This document shows, piece after piece, positions 33,669 through 41,187 of a stretch of DNA of 45,624 nucleotides. Both the position numbers and the translations under genes were made by a program. Numbering within the stretch: the stretch's first letter is position 1; the number at the start of each line of letters is the position of its first letter. The notes under the pieces are model-generated. The model ran no database searches. It saw only the letters and a list, made by a program, of their open reading frames with translations, and was not told where the DNA came from. The DNA is taken from assembly GCA_016935615.1 (NCBI GenBank), contig JAFGQO010000185.1, positions 1 through 45,624 on the forward strand, given 5' to 3'. This DNA comes from Bacteroidales bacterium. Lineage in GTDB: Bacteria; Bacteroidota; Bacteroidia; Bacteroidales; UBA10428.

Positions 33669-33883
33669 TCCTCATGGTGTATGCGTCCCGCTTGTGCCTG
33701 ATTCTATACCGCAACATCAGCAGCCTGGAGACACAGATGAGTATCGTGTATCTTACAATTCGTTTTGTGCCTGTTGAGCATTAATACGCAATACATAATG
33801 GGAATGCGTGACAACAAGACGATTGGAATACAGAAGTGAATGAAAAATAGTATCTTGGTTTATTATCGTTAACCGAAATCAGC

Positions 33884-34441
33884 ATGAAAGAAAAATACCA
33901 GAACAAATACCGTATTTCATCAACGCGATTGAAAAATTGGGATTACGGATGGAACGCTGCCTATTTTGTTACCATTTGTACACACAAAAGGAAACATTAT
34001 TTTGGGGATATTAAGAACAGGAAAATGCAATTATCCAAAATCGGGGAAATTGCTCAAAAATATTGGGAAGAAATTCCAAAACAATTCAACTATGCAAAAT
34101 TGGATGCATTTGTGATCATGCCCGATCACATGCATGGGATTATTATGATTGCTAAGGATACAGGCGCGATTAATCGCGCCTCGACGATGGAAATGAAAAG
34201 CAGTATTCCCGGAGGAATTACGGGCAATAAAAATCCCATGCTGTACGATAATTTATCACGGATTATCCGATGGTATAAAGGGCGTGTAACATATGAAGCA
34301 CGCAAAATCCGACCCAATTTTACCTGGCAGCCCGGATTTCATGATCATATCATAAAGGATAGCAAATCATTTCAAAATATTTCAGAATACATTTTGAATA
34401 ATCCATTGAACTGGAGAAACGATCAATATCATCATTTATAA
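33884..34441 (+). CDS. REP-associated tyrosine transposase (RAYT, IS200-like)
   Basis: A 185-aa single-strand DNA transposase of the Y1/HUH type. The metal-binding HUH motif is His82-x-His84 in IMPDHMHGI. Tyr131 in WYKGRV is the best candidate for the DNA-linking tyrosine. YILNNPLNW near the C-terminus is typical of the family. These enzymes mobilise or maintain REP palindromes rather than moving a classical IS. A 20-nt perfect palindrome (34162-34181) lies inside the reading frame, around codons 94-99. Hairpin elements surround the gene. Confidence 0.88.
   Translation: MKEKYQNKYRISSTRLKNWDYGWNAAYFVTICTHKRKHYFGDIKNRKMQLSKIGEIAQKYWEEIPKQFNYAKLDAFVIMPDHMHGIIMIAKDTGAINRASTMEMKSSIPGGITGNKNPMLYDNLSRIIRWYKGRVTYEARKIRPNFTWQPGFHDHIIKDSKSFQNISEYILNNPLNWRNDQYHHL
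34162..34181. repeat. 20-nt perfect palindrome inside the RAYT gene
   Basis: AGGCGCGATTAATCGCGCCT is its own reverse complement and codes for the linker GAINRA between the HUH motif and the tyrosine helix. Confidence 0.9.
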
Positions 34442-34694
34442 TTTCTAAAAAGACGGGATTGCTCATTCCGTTATTGCGGAATTCGCGGATTTTATCCGCC
34501 GCAGCTCAAGTATTGAGCGAAGGCTGTCCCTTTCCCTGCCGCTCGCCTTCTCACGCTTTGGCGTGATTCGGCGAGTGATATAGGCTACCCTGCCTTCGTG
34601 TAATACTTCGGCAGGCAAGCCTGCAAAACTTCAACTTAGCGAAGCGATCTCATGAACGAAGTGAATAAAATCCGAAGCTGCATTTTAGCTGTGA
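34442..34694. repeat. Hairpin-rich REP-like region after RAYT
   Basis: No gene. Contents: GCGGAT-TTT-ATCCGC (34485-34499); a two-level hairpin CTCGCC (34542-34547) with GGCGAG (34570-34575) around CACGC-TTTG-GCGTG (34552-34565); and the second copy (34586-34636) of the repeat at 25255-25310. The position directly after a RAYT gene fits REP/BIME-like DNA. Confidence 0.65.
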
Positions 34695-34976
34695 TCAGAT
34701 CAATCTTTTATTCATAAAAGCTCTGCCTGAACCTGTTTTCAGGTACTTCTCAAAAGTAAATGCCTTGTATTTATCATTGAATACAATGTAAGTAATTAAA
34801 GATATGGGACGGCGATTCTTGGTTGCAGGGACGGATCCTCTGTTATGCCTGTTTAGTCTGTCTATTAGATCGAATGTACATCCTGTATAAGTTGAACCAT
34901 CACTGCATTGCAGAATATAAACACAATAAATGTTTTGAAGTGTTTGCGGTCCTTGACCGACGAAGCTCGCTTTCAT
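34695..34976 (-). CDS. GIY-YIG nuclease domain protein
   Basis: I chose the ATG at 34976 (93 aa); a GTG at 35000 would add 8 residues encoded by a local repeat. The protein is a single GIY-YIG domain, with VYILQCSDGSTYTG as the two strands, RLNRHNRG as the helix, a basic TKNRRP loop, and FEKYLKTGSGRAF at the end. Members are small endonucleases (UvrC/YhbQ-like) of poorly known role. It sits next to tRNA-Asp in repeat-rich DNA. Confidence 0.8.
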   Translation of the reverse strand: MKASFVGQGPQTLQNIYCVYILQCSDGSTYTGCTFDLIDRLNRHNRGSVPATKNRRPISLITYIVFNDKYKAFTFEKYLKTGSGRAFMNKRLI

Positions 34977-35057
34977 TGCCAATAACTTATAAAATTTCAC
35001 CTAAAGAAAGAAGCTCGCTTTCGCTCCTCATAAATTCGGAGCTTCGGCGAGCGAAGG

Positions 35058-35131
35058 CGGTCTGGACGGGACTCGAACCCGCGACCCCGTGCGTGACAGG
35101 CACGTATTCTAACCAGCTGAACTACCAGACC
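35058..35131 (-). tRNA. tRNA-Asp (GTC)
   Basis: A 74-nt cloverleaf on the minus strand. The acceptor stem is GGTCTGG/CCAGACC, the anticodon stem is CGTGC/GCACG with loop CTGTCAC (anticodon GTC), and the T arm is GCGGG-TTCGAGT-CCCGT. The discriminator base is G, as expected for tRNA-Asp. CCA is not encoded (CCT follows). Confidence 0.95.
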
Positions 35132-35643
35132 AAATTATCTTATGCCTTTTGTTTGCTATTCCGGACAACAGCCCGGAAATTCCAACAATTTGTTACTCTT
35201 TCAGCAAAGCGTTGCAAAAATAATGCTTATTTTATATCATCCAAACACAAAAAGACAATTATTTTATTTATAGTAAACTTCGTTGGTTGCATGGTCTAGA
35301 TCTCACATCTTAAAATCTTAAATGCCAATTATGCAAATCTTTGTGGTTTGCGTTTCATAGATGGTGAATACTCTGAAAAGAGAAAGCAGTTGAAACGCCT
35401 TTTGATCCTGCATCTTGTTCTCTGGGTTTCACTCCGGGCTTCGATAGTAAGAATACACACGTTTAGATCTGATGAGGAAGAGCTCGGCCTGGTAAATTTT
35501 TCTGTTTTGGGTAAAGCTTTTGCCAAGAGTGAAAGGTTATTGAGCAATCTTGTCTGAGTGACCAAAGGGAACGAGTTTGATTGCGCAGGCATGGCAAAAG
35601 CTTTGGGCCCCAAAGGAAAAACTTACATAGCCTTGATTTTTTG

Positions 35644-35671
35644 CTTCCTTTTGTATCAAGACAAAAGGAAG
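35644..35671. repeat. Perfect 11-bp hairpin
   Basis: CTTCCTTTTGT (35644-35654) pairs with ACAAAAGGAAG (35661-35671) over a 6-nt loop ATCAAG. There is no T-run, so it is not a clear terminator. Confidence 0.7.
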
Positions 35672-35928
35672 TGCCTGCCCGGCATGAGGACAAAAGAAAA
35701 CTCATTCCGTAGGGGAACGGAACGAAAAACAGGAGTGTTTCTTTGAGAATATAAATACGTCATGCAATTCAACCGAGGACATTAGGATGAACTCGACCCG
35801 GCCTGCTCTTTTGCGGCGGGCGAAACCAAAAAACGGTATCTAGCAACCAGCACTTGTGTTTCTGAATTTGCCAGATTGCCACGCTTCATTTCTTTTCGCT
35901 TGCAATAACGTATTCGACTGTTTTTCCT

Positions 35929-35962
35929 GACTTCCGACTTCGGACTTCTGACTTCTGACTCC
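35929..35962. repeat. GACTTCN heptamer tandem repeat
   Basis: Five units: GACTTCC, GACTTCG, GACTTCT, GACTTCT, GACTCC. The antisense frame reads SEVRSPKSEVR, a well-known spurious translation. Confidence 0.8.
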
Positions 35963-36023
35963 AAACACTCACCTTCTAAACATCTCAACTCATCAACAAT
36001 AAATGATTAACTGATTAATTGGT

Positions 36024-36150
36024 GAACTGATTAACTGAGGTTATATATTAAACATTTCGTTTGTTGATTTTCTTCATTTAATCCAACCTTCGCTTCCAGA
36101 GGTAAGCTACGGCTGGCAAAGCGATTCACCGATTTTTCGATTAATCAATT
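36024..36150. repeat. 127-nt dispersed repeat, copy 2
   Basis: Same length and orientation as 5515-5641, with an ungapped alignment. It lies just upstream of the rsmD stop codon side, in non-coding DNA. Confidence 0.75.
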
Positions 36151-36201
36151 TTTAACAATTACACGATTCAACAGTTAAACAATTTCGAACTTGCTCTGTT
36201 T

Positions 36202-36735
36202 TTATTCGATTGTAAAGATGCTGAAATGTACACTGCCGTATTTTCTCAATTCCCGGAAATGCTTTTGACCGGCGAATGAATGTTTGTCCGAATGCTCGAG
36301 TATAAACCACCCCTCACGATTCAACAGCTTATTCTGAAAGATCAATTCAGGCAATTCATCAATATTCTTTAACAAATAGGGCGGATCGGCAAAAACGATG
36401 TCATAACTTGTATTCATCCTGTGTAACAGCCTGAAAACATCCCCCCTGATGGCATTGATTGATGTGATCTTTAGCGCAGCAATATTCTTCTTAATAAAAT
36501 CCATCGATCTGAAATCGTTCTCTACCAGATCGACGGCAGCTCCTCGTGAGGCAAATTCAAAACCAATACTGCCAGTACCGGAAAAAAGATCCAGCACTCT
36601 GCACTCGTTCAGATCAAAATAATTTTGAATAACATTGAAAATATTCTCTTTGGCAAAATCTGTTGTTGGTCGGGACGGAAAATTTTTTCTGACCGGGAAA
36701 CGATGGCCTTTATATTTCCCGCTGATTATTCGCAC
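36202..36735 (-). CDS. rsmD: 16S rRNA (guanine(966)-N2)-methyltransferase RsmD
   Basis: A 177-aa SAM-dependent rRNA methyltransferase. It begins MRIISGKYKG and has the SAM motif VLDLFSGTGSIGFE (about 45-58) and the catalytic DPPY (about 116-119, VFADPPY). It modifies G966 of 16S rRNA during 30S assembly. It overlaps the upstream DUF3822 gene by 10 nt, an arrangement I associate with Bacteroidota. Confidence 0.95.
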   Translation of the reverse strand: MRIISGKYKGHRFPVRKNFPSRPTTDFAKENIFNVIQNYFDLNECRVLDLFSGTGSIGFEFASRGAAVDLVENDFRSMDFIKKNIAALKITSINAIRGDVFRLLHRMNTSYDIVFADPPYLLKNIDELPELIFQNKLLNREGWFILEHSDKHSFAGQKHFRELRKYGSVHFSIFTIE

Positions 36736-37574
36736 TTTAACAAATATAACAATGGGAAATGCCTTGCCGTATCAATATCTTTCAGACTTTCGGCCAATTT
36801 GAGATCTTCGGGAAACGGGGGGGTGTTCAGATCTGAAATAAAATTGGACAATTCGGCGATCAGATTGTCATCAACTGATTCTTCTCCTGTAAGATAAAAA
36901 GGAATGGCACGGGCATCAATTTTCAGTTGCTTGCAGACATAAAGGATAAAGTACAATAGATCCACCGAATTTACATACAAAAAGGTATTGATGAATTTTA
37001 GCGCGTTGTTCTGCACGACAAGAATATCAAAGAATTCCTTATTCAGATTCACCAGCACACAGTCGTTCTGTTCCTTACCGATTAGCTCACCGGCATATAA
37101 TAACAATGGAGATGCCTGATTGAAAAAAACTGCATTGGCAAACTTAGCAGTGAACATACTGGCAAAATAGGAAGGAATCGCAAAAGAAATGTATGAATTG
37201 CAAAATGGAATTTCATTGTAATGGATCTCTTCAAGATCTTCCAGGGGATGATTGAATTCAAGCAATGTTTTCAGTTGCTCAGGCTGGAAGAATTCATTTG
37301 GGATCATCGTTGATTTCCTGCCGGTAAAAATGACTTTTACCTGTTTCTGTGGCAATCGTAAAAGATCATCCCTGTTCAGAATATCATTTACATGATTCAG
37401 AATATCCTCTCGTAAGACAGCATTGGCAAATTTGTAATAACGAAAAGCCCTGATCAATGCATCATGGATTGTATAAATGCAAAAAGAAAATCCACCCGGG
37501 CTAACCTGAATGGATAATTCTGTTTCGCTGTAATAATCTTGTAATGATCGATCAACCAGGTTGATTTCAGGCAT
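36726..37574 (-). CDS. DUF3822-family protein
   Basis: A 282-aa soluble protein, well conserved in Bacteroidota next to rsmD. It starts NLVDRSLQDYYSETELSIQ and has the strands SFCIYT and VKVIFTGRKSTMIP, and later DCVLVNLNKEFFDILVV and VYLxG-like AIPFYLTGE. The duplicated beta-rich layout suggests an actin-like (ASKHA) fold, but this is inference. The function is unknown. It is 14 nt downstream of the membrane protein gene and overlaps rsmD, so the three form an operon. Confidence 0.8.
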   Translation of the reverse strand: MPEINLVDRSLQDYYSETELSIQVSPGGFSFCIYTIHDALIRAFRYYKFANAVLREDILNHVNDILNRDDLLRLPQKQVKVIFTGRKSTMIPNEFFQPEQLKTLLEFNHPLEDLEEIHYNEIPFCNSYISFAIPSYFASMFTAKFANAVFFNQASPLLLYAGELIGKEQNDCVLVNLNKEFFDILVVQNNALKFINTFLYVNSVDLLYFILYVCKQLKIDARAIPFYLTGEESVDDNLIAELSNFISDLNTPPFPEDLKLAESLKDIDTARHFPLLYLLKCE

Positions 37575-37588
37575 ACGAATCCATGAAT

Positions 37589-38299
37589 TTATTTTTCCCA
37601 GTTACCTGCGTTGTTGGTCGCTTCAGTGAGAGAACCAACTTTCACCCCGTTGAACTCAGTGAGTGTGTATCTTTCGTCTTTGTAGTTTATCACCTCTTGT
37701 CTGTCCATGCCCTTAAACAAGGTGTCATAGAGTGCGTATGCTTCAAAAACTTTTACTTTCACCTGCGAACCGGTTTCAACTTCGCCTGCAGCCATAACAA
37801 ATTCCGCCCCGCCGGTATAAGGTATAATTCTCAATTCATCAACATTATAATCTTTCGAAAAAAGTGAATCAAGAACAGGCTTATAAATTGTTGATTTTTT
37901 GAGGATCCCAACCCGCAATGCATCCCTTTTTGTAATTGAATCCTGGTTCCATGGTCTTACCTGAATTATGTTTTCCAGTTCAAAAGAATCTGTCTTAATA
38001 AAATGTATCAGTGTATCAAAACTGCCGGTATATTTTCCATACTTGTCTTTGTATGCAACCTGTGCGGTTCGGATATCTTTCAGACGCTCAATAGTGGCAT
38101 TCTCTCTCTTCATTCTTTCTTGTTTGAAAAAGATAGGATCAAGTATGTTTTTTACCAGGAACAGGCCCAAAACTACAATGAGTATGGCATAAATAAATTG
38201 AAAGAGTTTTTTTGATCCCGGTTTTTTGTTTACAATAATTATCGTAATTATACTAAGAATTACAACCAGAAGCAGAATGAGTATTATCAGAAAGGACAT
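37589..38299 (-). CDS. Conserved Bacteroidota membrane protein
   Basis: A 236-aa protein with two N-terminal membrane helices (about 3-23 and 33-50), followed by a soluble, probably periplasmic domain that begins with a charged helix (ERMKRENATIERLKDIRTAQVAYKDKYGKYTGSF, cut here as about 60-94 with key RTAQVAYKDKYG). That part looks like pilin-type proteins. No prepilin cleavage site is clear. The function is unknown. It is first of the operon with DUF3822 and rsmD. Confidence 0.78.
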   Translation of the reverse strand: MSFLIILILLLVVILSIITIIIVNKKPGSKKLFQFIYAILIVVLGLFLVKNILDPIFFKQERMKRENATIERLKDIRTAQVAYKDKYGKYTGSFDTLIHFIKTDSFELENIIQVRPWNQDSITKRDALRVGILKKSTIYKPVLDSLFSKDYNVDELRIIPYTGGAEFVMAAGEVETGSQVKVKVFEAYALYDTLFKGMDRQEVINYKDERYTLTEFNGVKVGSLTEATNNAGNWEK

Positions 38300-38395
38300 A
38301 ATCTTATGTTTTACTTGTTAGTACTTGATTGCAAATGGTGCGAATTTATAAAAAAAAATTAGATTAGATGGTTAATTATCAGAATTGATACACGA

Positions 38396-39811
38396 ATGTT
38401 GGTTGATCATATTGCGTCGAAATTGTATTCTTATTTACAGAATACACTGACACCTTCACAGGAAAAGCTTGTTAAGGTTCTGGCTTATTATACCCTTCAA
38501 AAAGAAGAAGATGCTTTGCTTATTGTTGCCGGTTATGCCGGTTCAGGTAAAACAACAACCTTAAGTGCCTATGTGAATATGCTGGATGATTTTAAAATGA
38601 AATCCGTTTTACTGGCGCCTACAGGCAGGGCAGCAAAAGTTTTTTCATCCTATTCAAATTGTGCCGCCTATACAATTCATAAAAAAATATACCGTCAAAA
38701 ATCTTCCAAAGATGGTTTTGGAAAATTTGTACTGGATAAAAACCTGCATTCAAGAACCATATTTATTGTCGATGAGGCATCCATGATAGCAAATCAGAAA
38801 AATCCGGAATCGGTATTCGGATCAGGCTATTTGCTTGATGATCTGATCGAATATGTTTACAACGGGAAAGGATGTAAACTAATATTGGTCGGAGATCCGG
38901 CGCAACTGCCTCCTGTCGGACTGGACATAAGTCCGGCCCTTGATATTTCAAAAATGAAAAGGTATTCCGATACAATCCTGAAAGAAGAACTGATAGAAGT
39001 TGTCAGACAAAAAAGTGCCTCAGGGATCTTATTCAATGCCACATTGATCCGAAAAAAAATTGAGCAGGGCATTTTTGACACGCCCCTGTTCCGCTTAAAA
39101 GAATTTACTGACATTGTCAGATTGAACGGAGAAGAACTGGTTGATGCCATATCCGATAGCTACGATACATTTGGATTGGAAGAAACAATTATTATTAACC
39201 GCTCAAACAAACGATCGAACGGATTTAATGAAGGAATACGAAGATCTATTCTTGGTCGTGAAGAGGAATTGGTGTCCGGGGATTTGCTGATGGTGGTGAA
39301 AAACAATTATTTCTGGCTGAGGGATGAATCCGAATTTGATTTTATTGCGAACGGAGATATTATTGAAGTAGTCAAAATATTGAAGTACCAGGATCTTTAC
39401 GGATTCAGATATGCCGATTGCATTGTGAGACTGATCGATTATGATATTGAGGTGGAAGTAAAAATGATGTTGGATGTGTTGTATGAAGAGACACCTGCGC
39501 TGGCAGGAGAGAAAAACCGTCAAATGTTTTATACAATTCTTGAAGATTATACCAATATCAAGCCCAGAAGGAAACAATATGAAAGTGTGAAAAAGAATGA
39601 ATATTTCAATGCAATTCAGGTGAAATATGCCTATGCCATTACATGTCATAAATCGCAGGGTGGACAGTGGAAATCGGTTTTTATAGACCAGGGATACATC
39701 AGCAGGGAAAGGATCGACAAAGAACATCTGCGGTGGCTATATACGGCTTTAACAAGGGCAACGGAGAAAGTATACCTGGTGAATTTCCCGGATTATTTTT
39801 TTGAAGAATAG
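38396..39811 (+). CDS. RecD/Dda-like superfamily 1 DNA helicase
   Basis: A 471-aa helicase. Walker A is GYAGSGKTTT (46-55), Walker B is IFIVDEASM (about 120-128), and motif III is VGDPAQLPPVG. The C-terminal UvrD_C_2 segment is AYAITCHKSQGGQW, and motif VI is WLYTALTRATEKVYLV. It should unwind DNA 5' to 3' with ATP. It lacks the RecD2 N-terminal domains and is close to the short Dda-like type. It is divergent from the DUF3822 operon. Confidence 0.92.
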   Translation: MLVDHIASKLYSYLQNTLTPSQEKLVKVLAYYTLQKEEDALLIVAGYAGSGKTTTLSAYVNMLDDFKMKSVLLAPTGRAAKVFSSYSNCAAYTIHKKIYRQKSSKDGFGKFVLDKNLHSRTIFIVDEASMIANQKNPESVFGSGYLLDDLIEYVYNGKGCKLILVGDPAQLPPVGLDISPALDISKMKRYSDTILKEELIEVVRQKSASGILFNATLIRKKIEQGIFDTPLFRLKEFTDIVRLNGEELVDAISDSYDTFGLEETIIINRSNKRSNGFNEGIRRSILGREEELVSGDLLMVVKNNYFWLRDESEFDFIANGDIIEVVKILKYQDLYGFRYADCIVRLIDYDIEVEVKMMLDVLYEETPALAGEKNRQMFYTILEDYTNIKPRRKQYESVKKNEYFNAIQVKYAYAITCHKSQGGQWKSVFIDQGYISRERIDKEHLRWLYTALTRATEKVYLVNFPDYFFEE

Positions 39812-40297
39812 ATGGTAAGTCGCTGGTCTTAAGTCGCAAGTCTCAAGTTTCAAGTTTTTCTCAACTCATCAATTGTTAAACGCCAACTCACAAGCCTTTA
39901 ATTCGTTCCATTCTCCAACGGAACGAGTTCCTTTCTTCCTTGTCCCGGAATTCTTCCCGATTCATCGGGATTAGAATTTCGAGGATCCTCGAATTTGTAA
40001 TCAGATTGAAAATTTGAACAAATTCGGGAATGAATAGAAAGGAACCAAAGAAATCAACTGCTGGTAAAAAAAATGCTAAAAATCAATTCATTCCGCTAAA
40101 AGAAAATAACTCACCCACTTACGTGGGTTCAAACAGGTTTTCTTTTTAAACGCTCCATCCATTGATTTTCTTAGAGCCTTCGCCAATGGCTTCGGCTCTC
40201 AAGAACGCATTTTTTCAAGGCGGATTTATCCGATACCCAGCAACATCAACAACTAAACTCCTCAATCGATCACAGTTTACTGATCACAATTCACGAA
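39812..40297. other. Gene-free spacer with long repeat, left of yjbQ
   Basis: No gene. Most of it (39832-40222) is the left copy of a direct repeat whose right copy is at 40808-41021. The left copy carries 176 extra nt (39974-40149) with several inverted repeats, for example CGAGGATCCTCG (12-nt palindrome) and CGAATTTG...CAAATTCG. Confidence 0.75.
39832..40222. repeat. Direct repeat flanking yjbQ, left (long) copy
   Basis: 39832-39973 matches 40808-40948 with a 1-nt gap, and 40150-40222 matches 40949-41021. The 176 nt between them occur only here. Shared runs include TTGTTAAACGCCAACTCACA and CAATGGCTTCGGCTCTCAAG. Confidence 0.85.
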
Positions 40298-40717
40298 TTA
40301 CGAATCACCAATAATTTTCACCAGTACCCTTTTTCTTCTTTTTCCGTCAAATTCACCATAAAAGATCTGTTCCCAGGGACCAAAATCCAGCTTTCCTTCG
40401 GTGATGGCAACAACAACCTCCCGGCCCATCACGGTGCGTTTCAGGTGTGCGTCGGCATTGTCTTCAAATCCATTATGCCTGTATTGTGAATAAGGTTTTT
40501 CCGGGGCCAGCTTCTCAAGCCAGACTTCAAAATCGTGGTGCAAACCGGATTCGTCATCATTGATGAAAACACTTGCTGTAATGTGCATGGCATTAACAAG
40601 TACAAGACCTTCTTTTACTCCACTTTCTTTCAGACATGATTGTATTTCAGGTGTGATATTTATCAGTTGTCTTCGTTGGTCGGTCTTAAACCAGAGTTCT
40701 TTTCGGTATGATTTCAT
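40298..40717 (-). CDS. YjbQ-family protein (UPF0047)
   Basis: A 139-aa protein of the YjbQ/UPF0047 family, annotated as secondary thiamine-phosphate synthase because some members can complement thiE loss. [17 protein letters not shown] (about 38-54), the [13 protein letters not shown] segment (about 89-101) and [15 protein letters not shown] (about 109-123) with metal-binding His residues are clear. The true role is unsettled. It is alone between two copies of a direct repeat. Confidence 0.88.
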   Translation of the reverse strand: MKSYRKELWFKTDQRRQLINITPEIQSCLKESGVKEGLVLVNAMHITASVFINDDESGLHHDFEVWLEKLAPEKPYSQYRHNGFEDNADAHLKRTVMGREVVVAITEGKLDFGPWEQIFYGEFDGKRRKRVLVKIIGDS

Positions 40718-41187
40718 TGGTATGTTTTTGTGGGCAAAGTTATTATTTTCTTAAACTATCATTTTCTATATTCCAGCGCACATTCCATGGTTTCATTCCC
40801 CGTAAATAGTCGCAGGTCTCAAGTTTCAGATTTTTTCAACTCATTAATTGTTAAACGCCAACTCACAAGCCTTTATTTCGTTCCGTTCCCCTACGGACCG
40901 AGTTCCTTTCTTCCTTGTCCCGAAATTCTTCCCGATTCATCGGGATTAACACTCCATTCATTGATTTTCTTAGAGCCTTCGCCAATGGCTTCGGCTCTCA
41001 AGAACGCATTTTTTCAAGACGGGAGAGTGGTTTTCTAACAAAGTTATCTGCCATTGTTAAAACTTCGGCAGGCGAAACCAGTAACTCTATTTTTCTAAAC
41101 TCCTTAACATCTCAACAATTACACGATTACACAGTTACACGATTATACAGTTCAACAACTCCCACCTTCTCACGTTCTCTTTTTCTG
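40718..41187. other. Gene-free spacer with long repeat, right of yjbQ
   Basis: No gene. 40808-41021 is the short copy of the yjbQ-flanking repeat. 41114-41152 holds a 16-nt tandem (ACACGATTACACAGTT then ACACGATTATACAGTT) just before the end of the phosphomutase gene. Confidence 0.75.
40808..41021. repeat. Direct repeat flanking yjbQ, right (short) copy
   Basis: Same orientation as 39832-40222, without its 176-nt internal segment. Segment 40878-40904 is also found inverted at 35701-35727. Confidence 0.85.

Larger units (their letters stand above)
33463..33883. other. Repeat-rich spacer before the RAYT gene
   Basis: No gene is visible. It holds two copies of a hairpin plus AT-rich tail (33491-33523, 33637-33668), the right copy of the 99-nt direct repeat (33531-33629) and a partial third copy of its first 30 nt (from 33672). 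Confidence 0.7.
35132..36201. other. Gene-free 1-kb repeat-rich region
   Basis: I see no convincing gene. It holds an 11-bp perfect hairpin (35644-35671), an inverted copy of a 27-nt segment found near yjbQ (35701-35727), a five-unit GACTTCN heptamer tandem (35929-35962), and the second copy of the 127-nt repeat (36024-36150). Short ORFs in it are translations of these repeats. Confidence 0.7.

Noticed and set aside
33884-34441. Complete IS200/IS605 insertion sequence
   Set aside because: There is no TnpB and no defined left/right ends. The protein is of the REP-associated single-gene type.
35329-35613. Short ORFs on both strands in the 1-kb spacer after tRNA-Asp
   Set aside because: They overlap each other and repeat elements, have no domain or signal peptide, and similar sequence occurs in other spacers.
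35782-35988. 68-aa minus-strand ORF with SEVRSPKSEVR
   Set aside because: It is the translation of the GACTTCN heptamer repeat; no protein family is implied.
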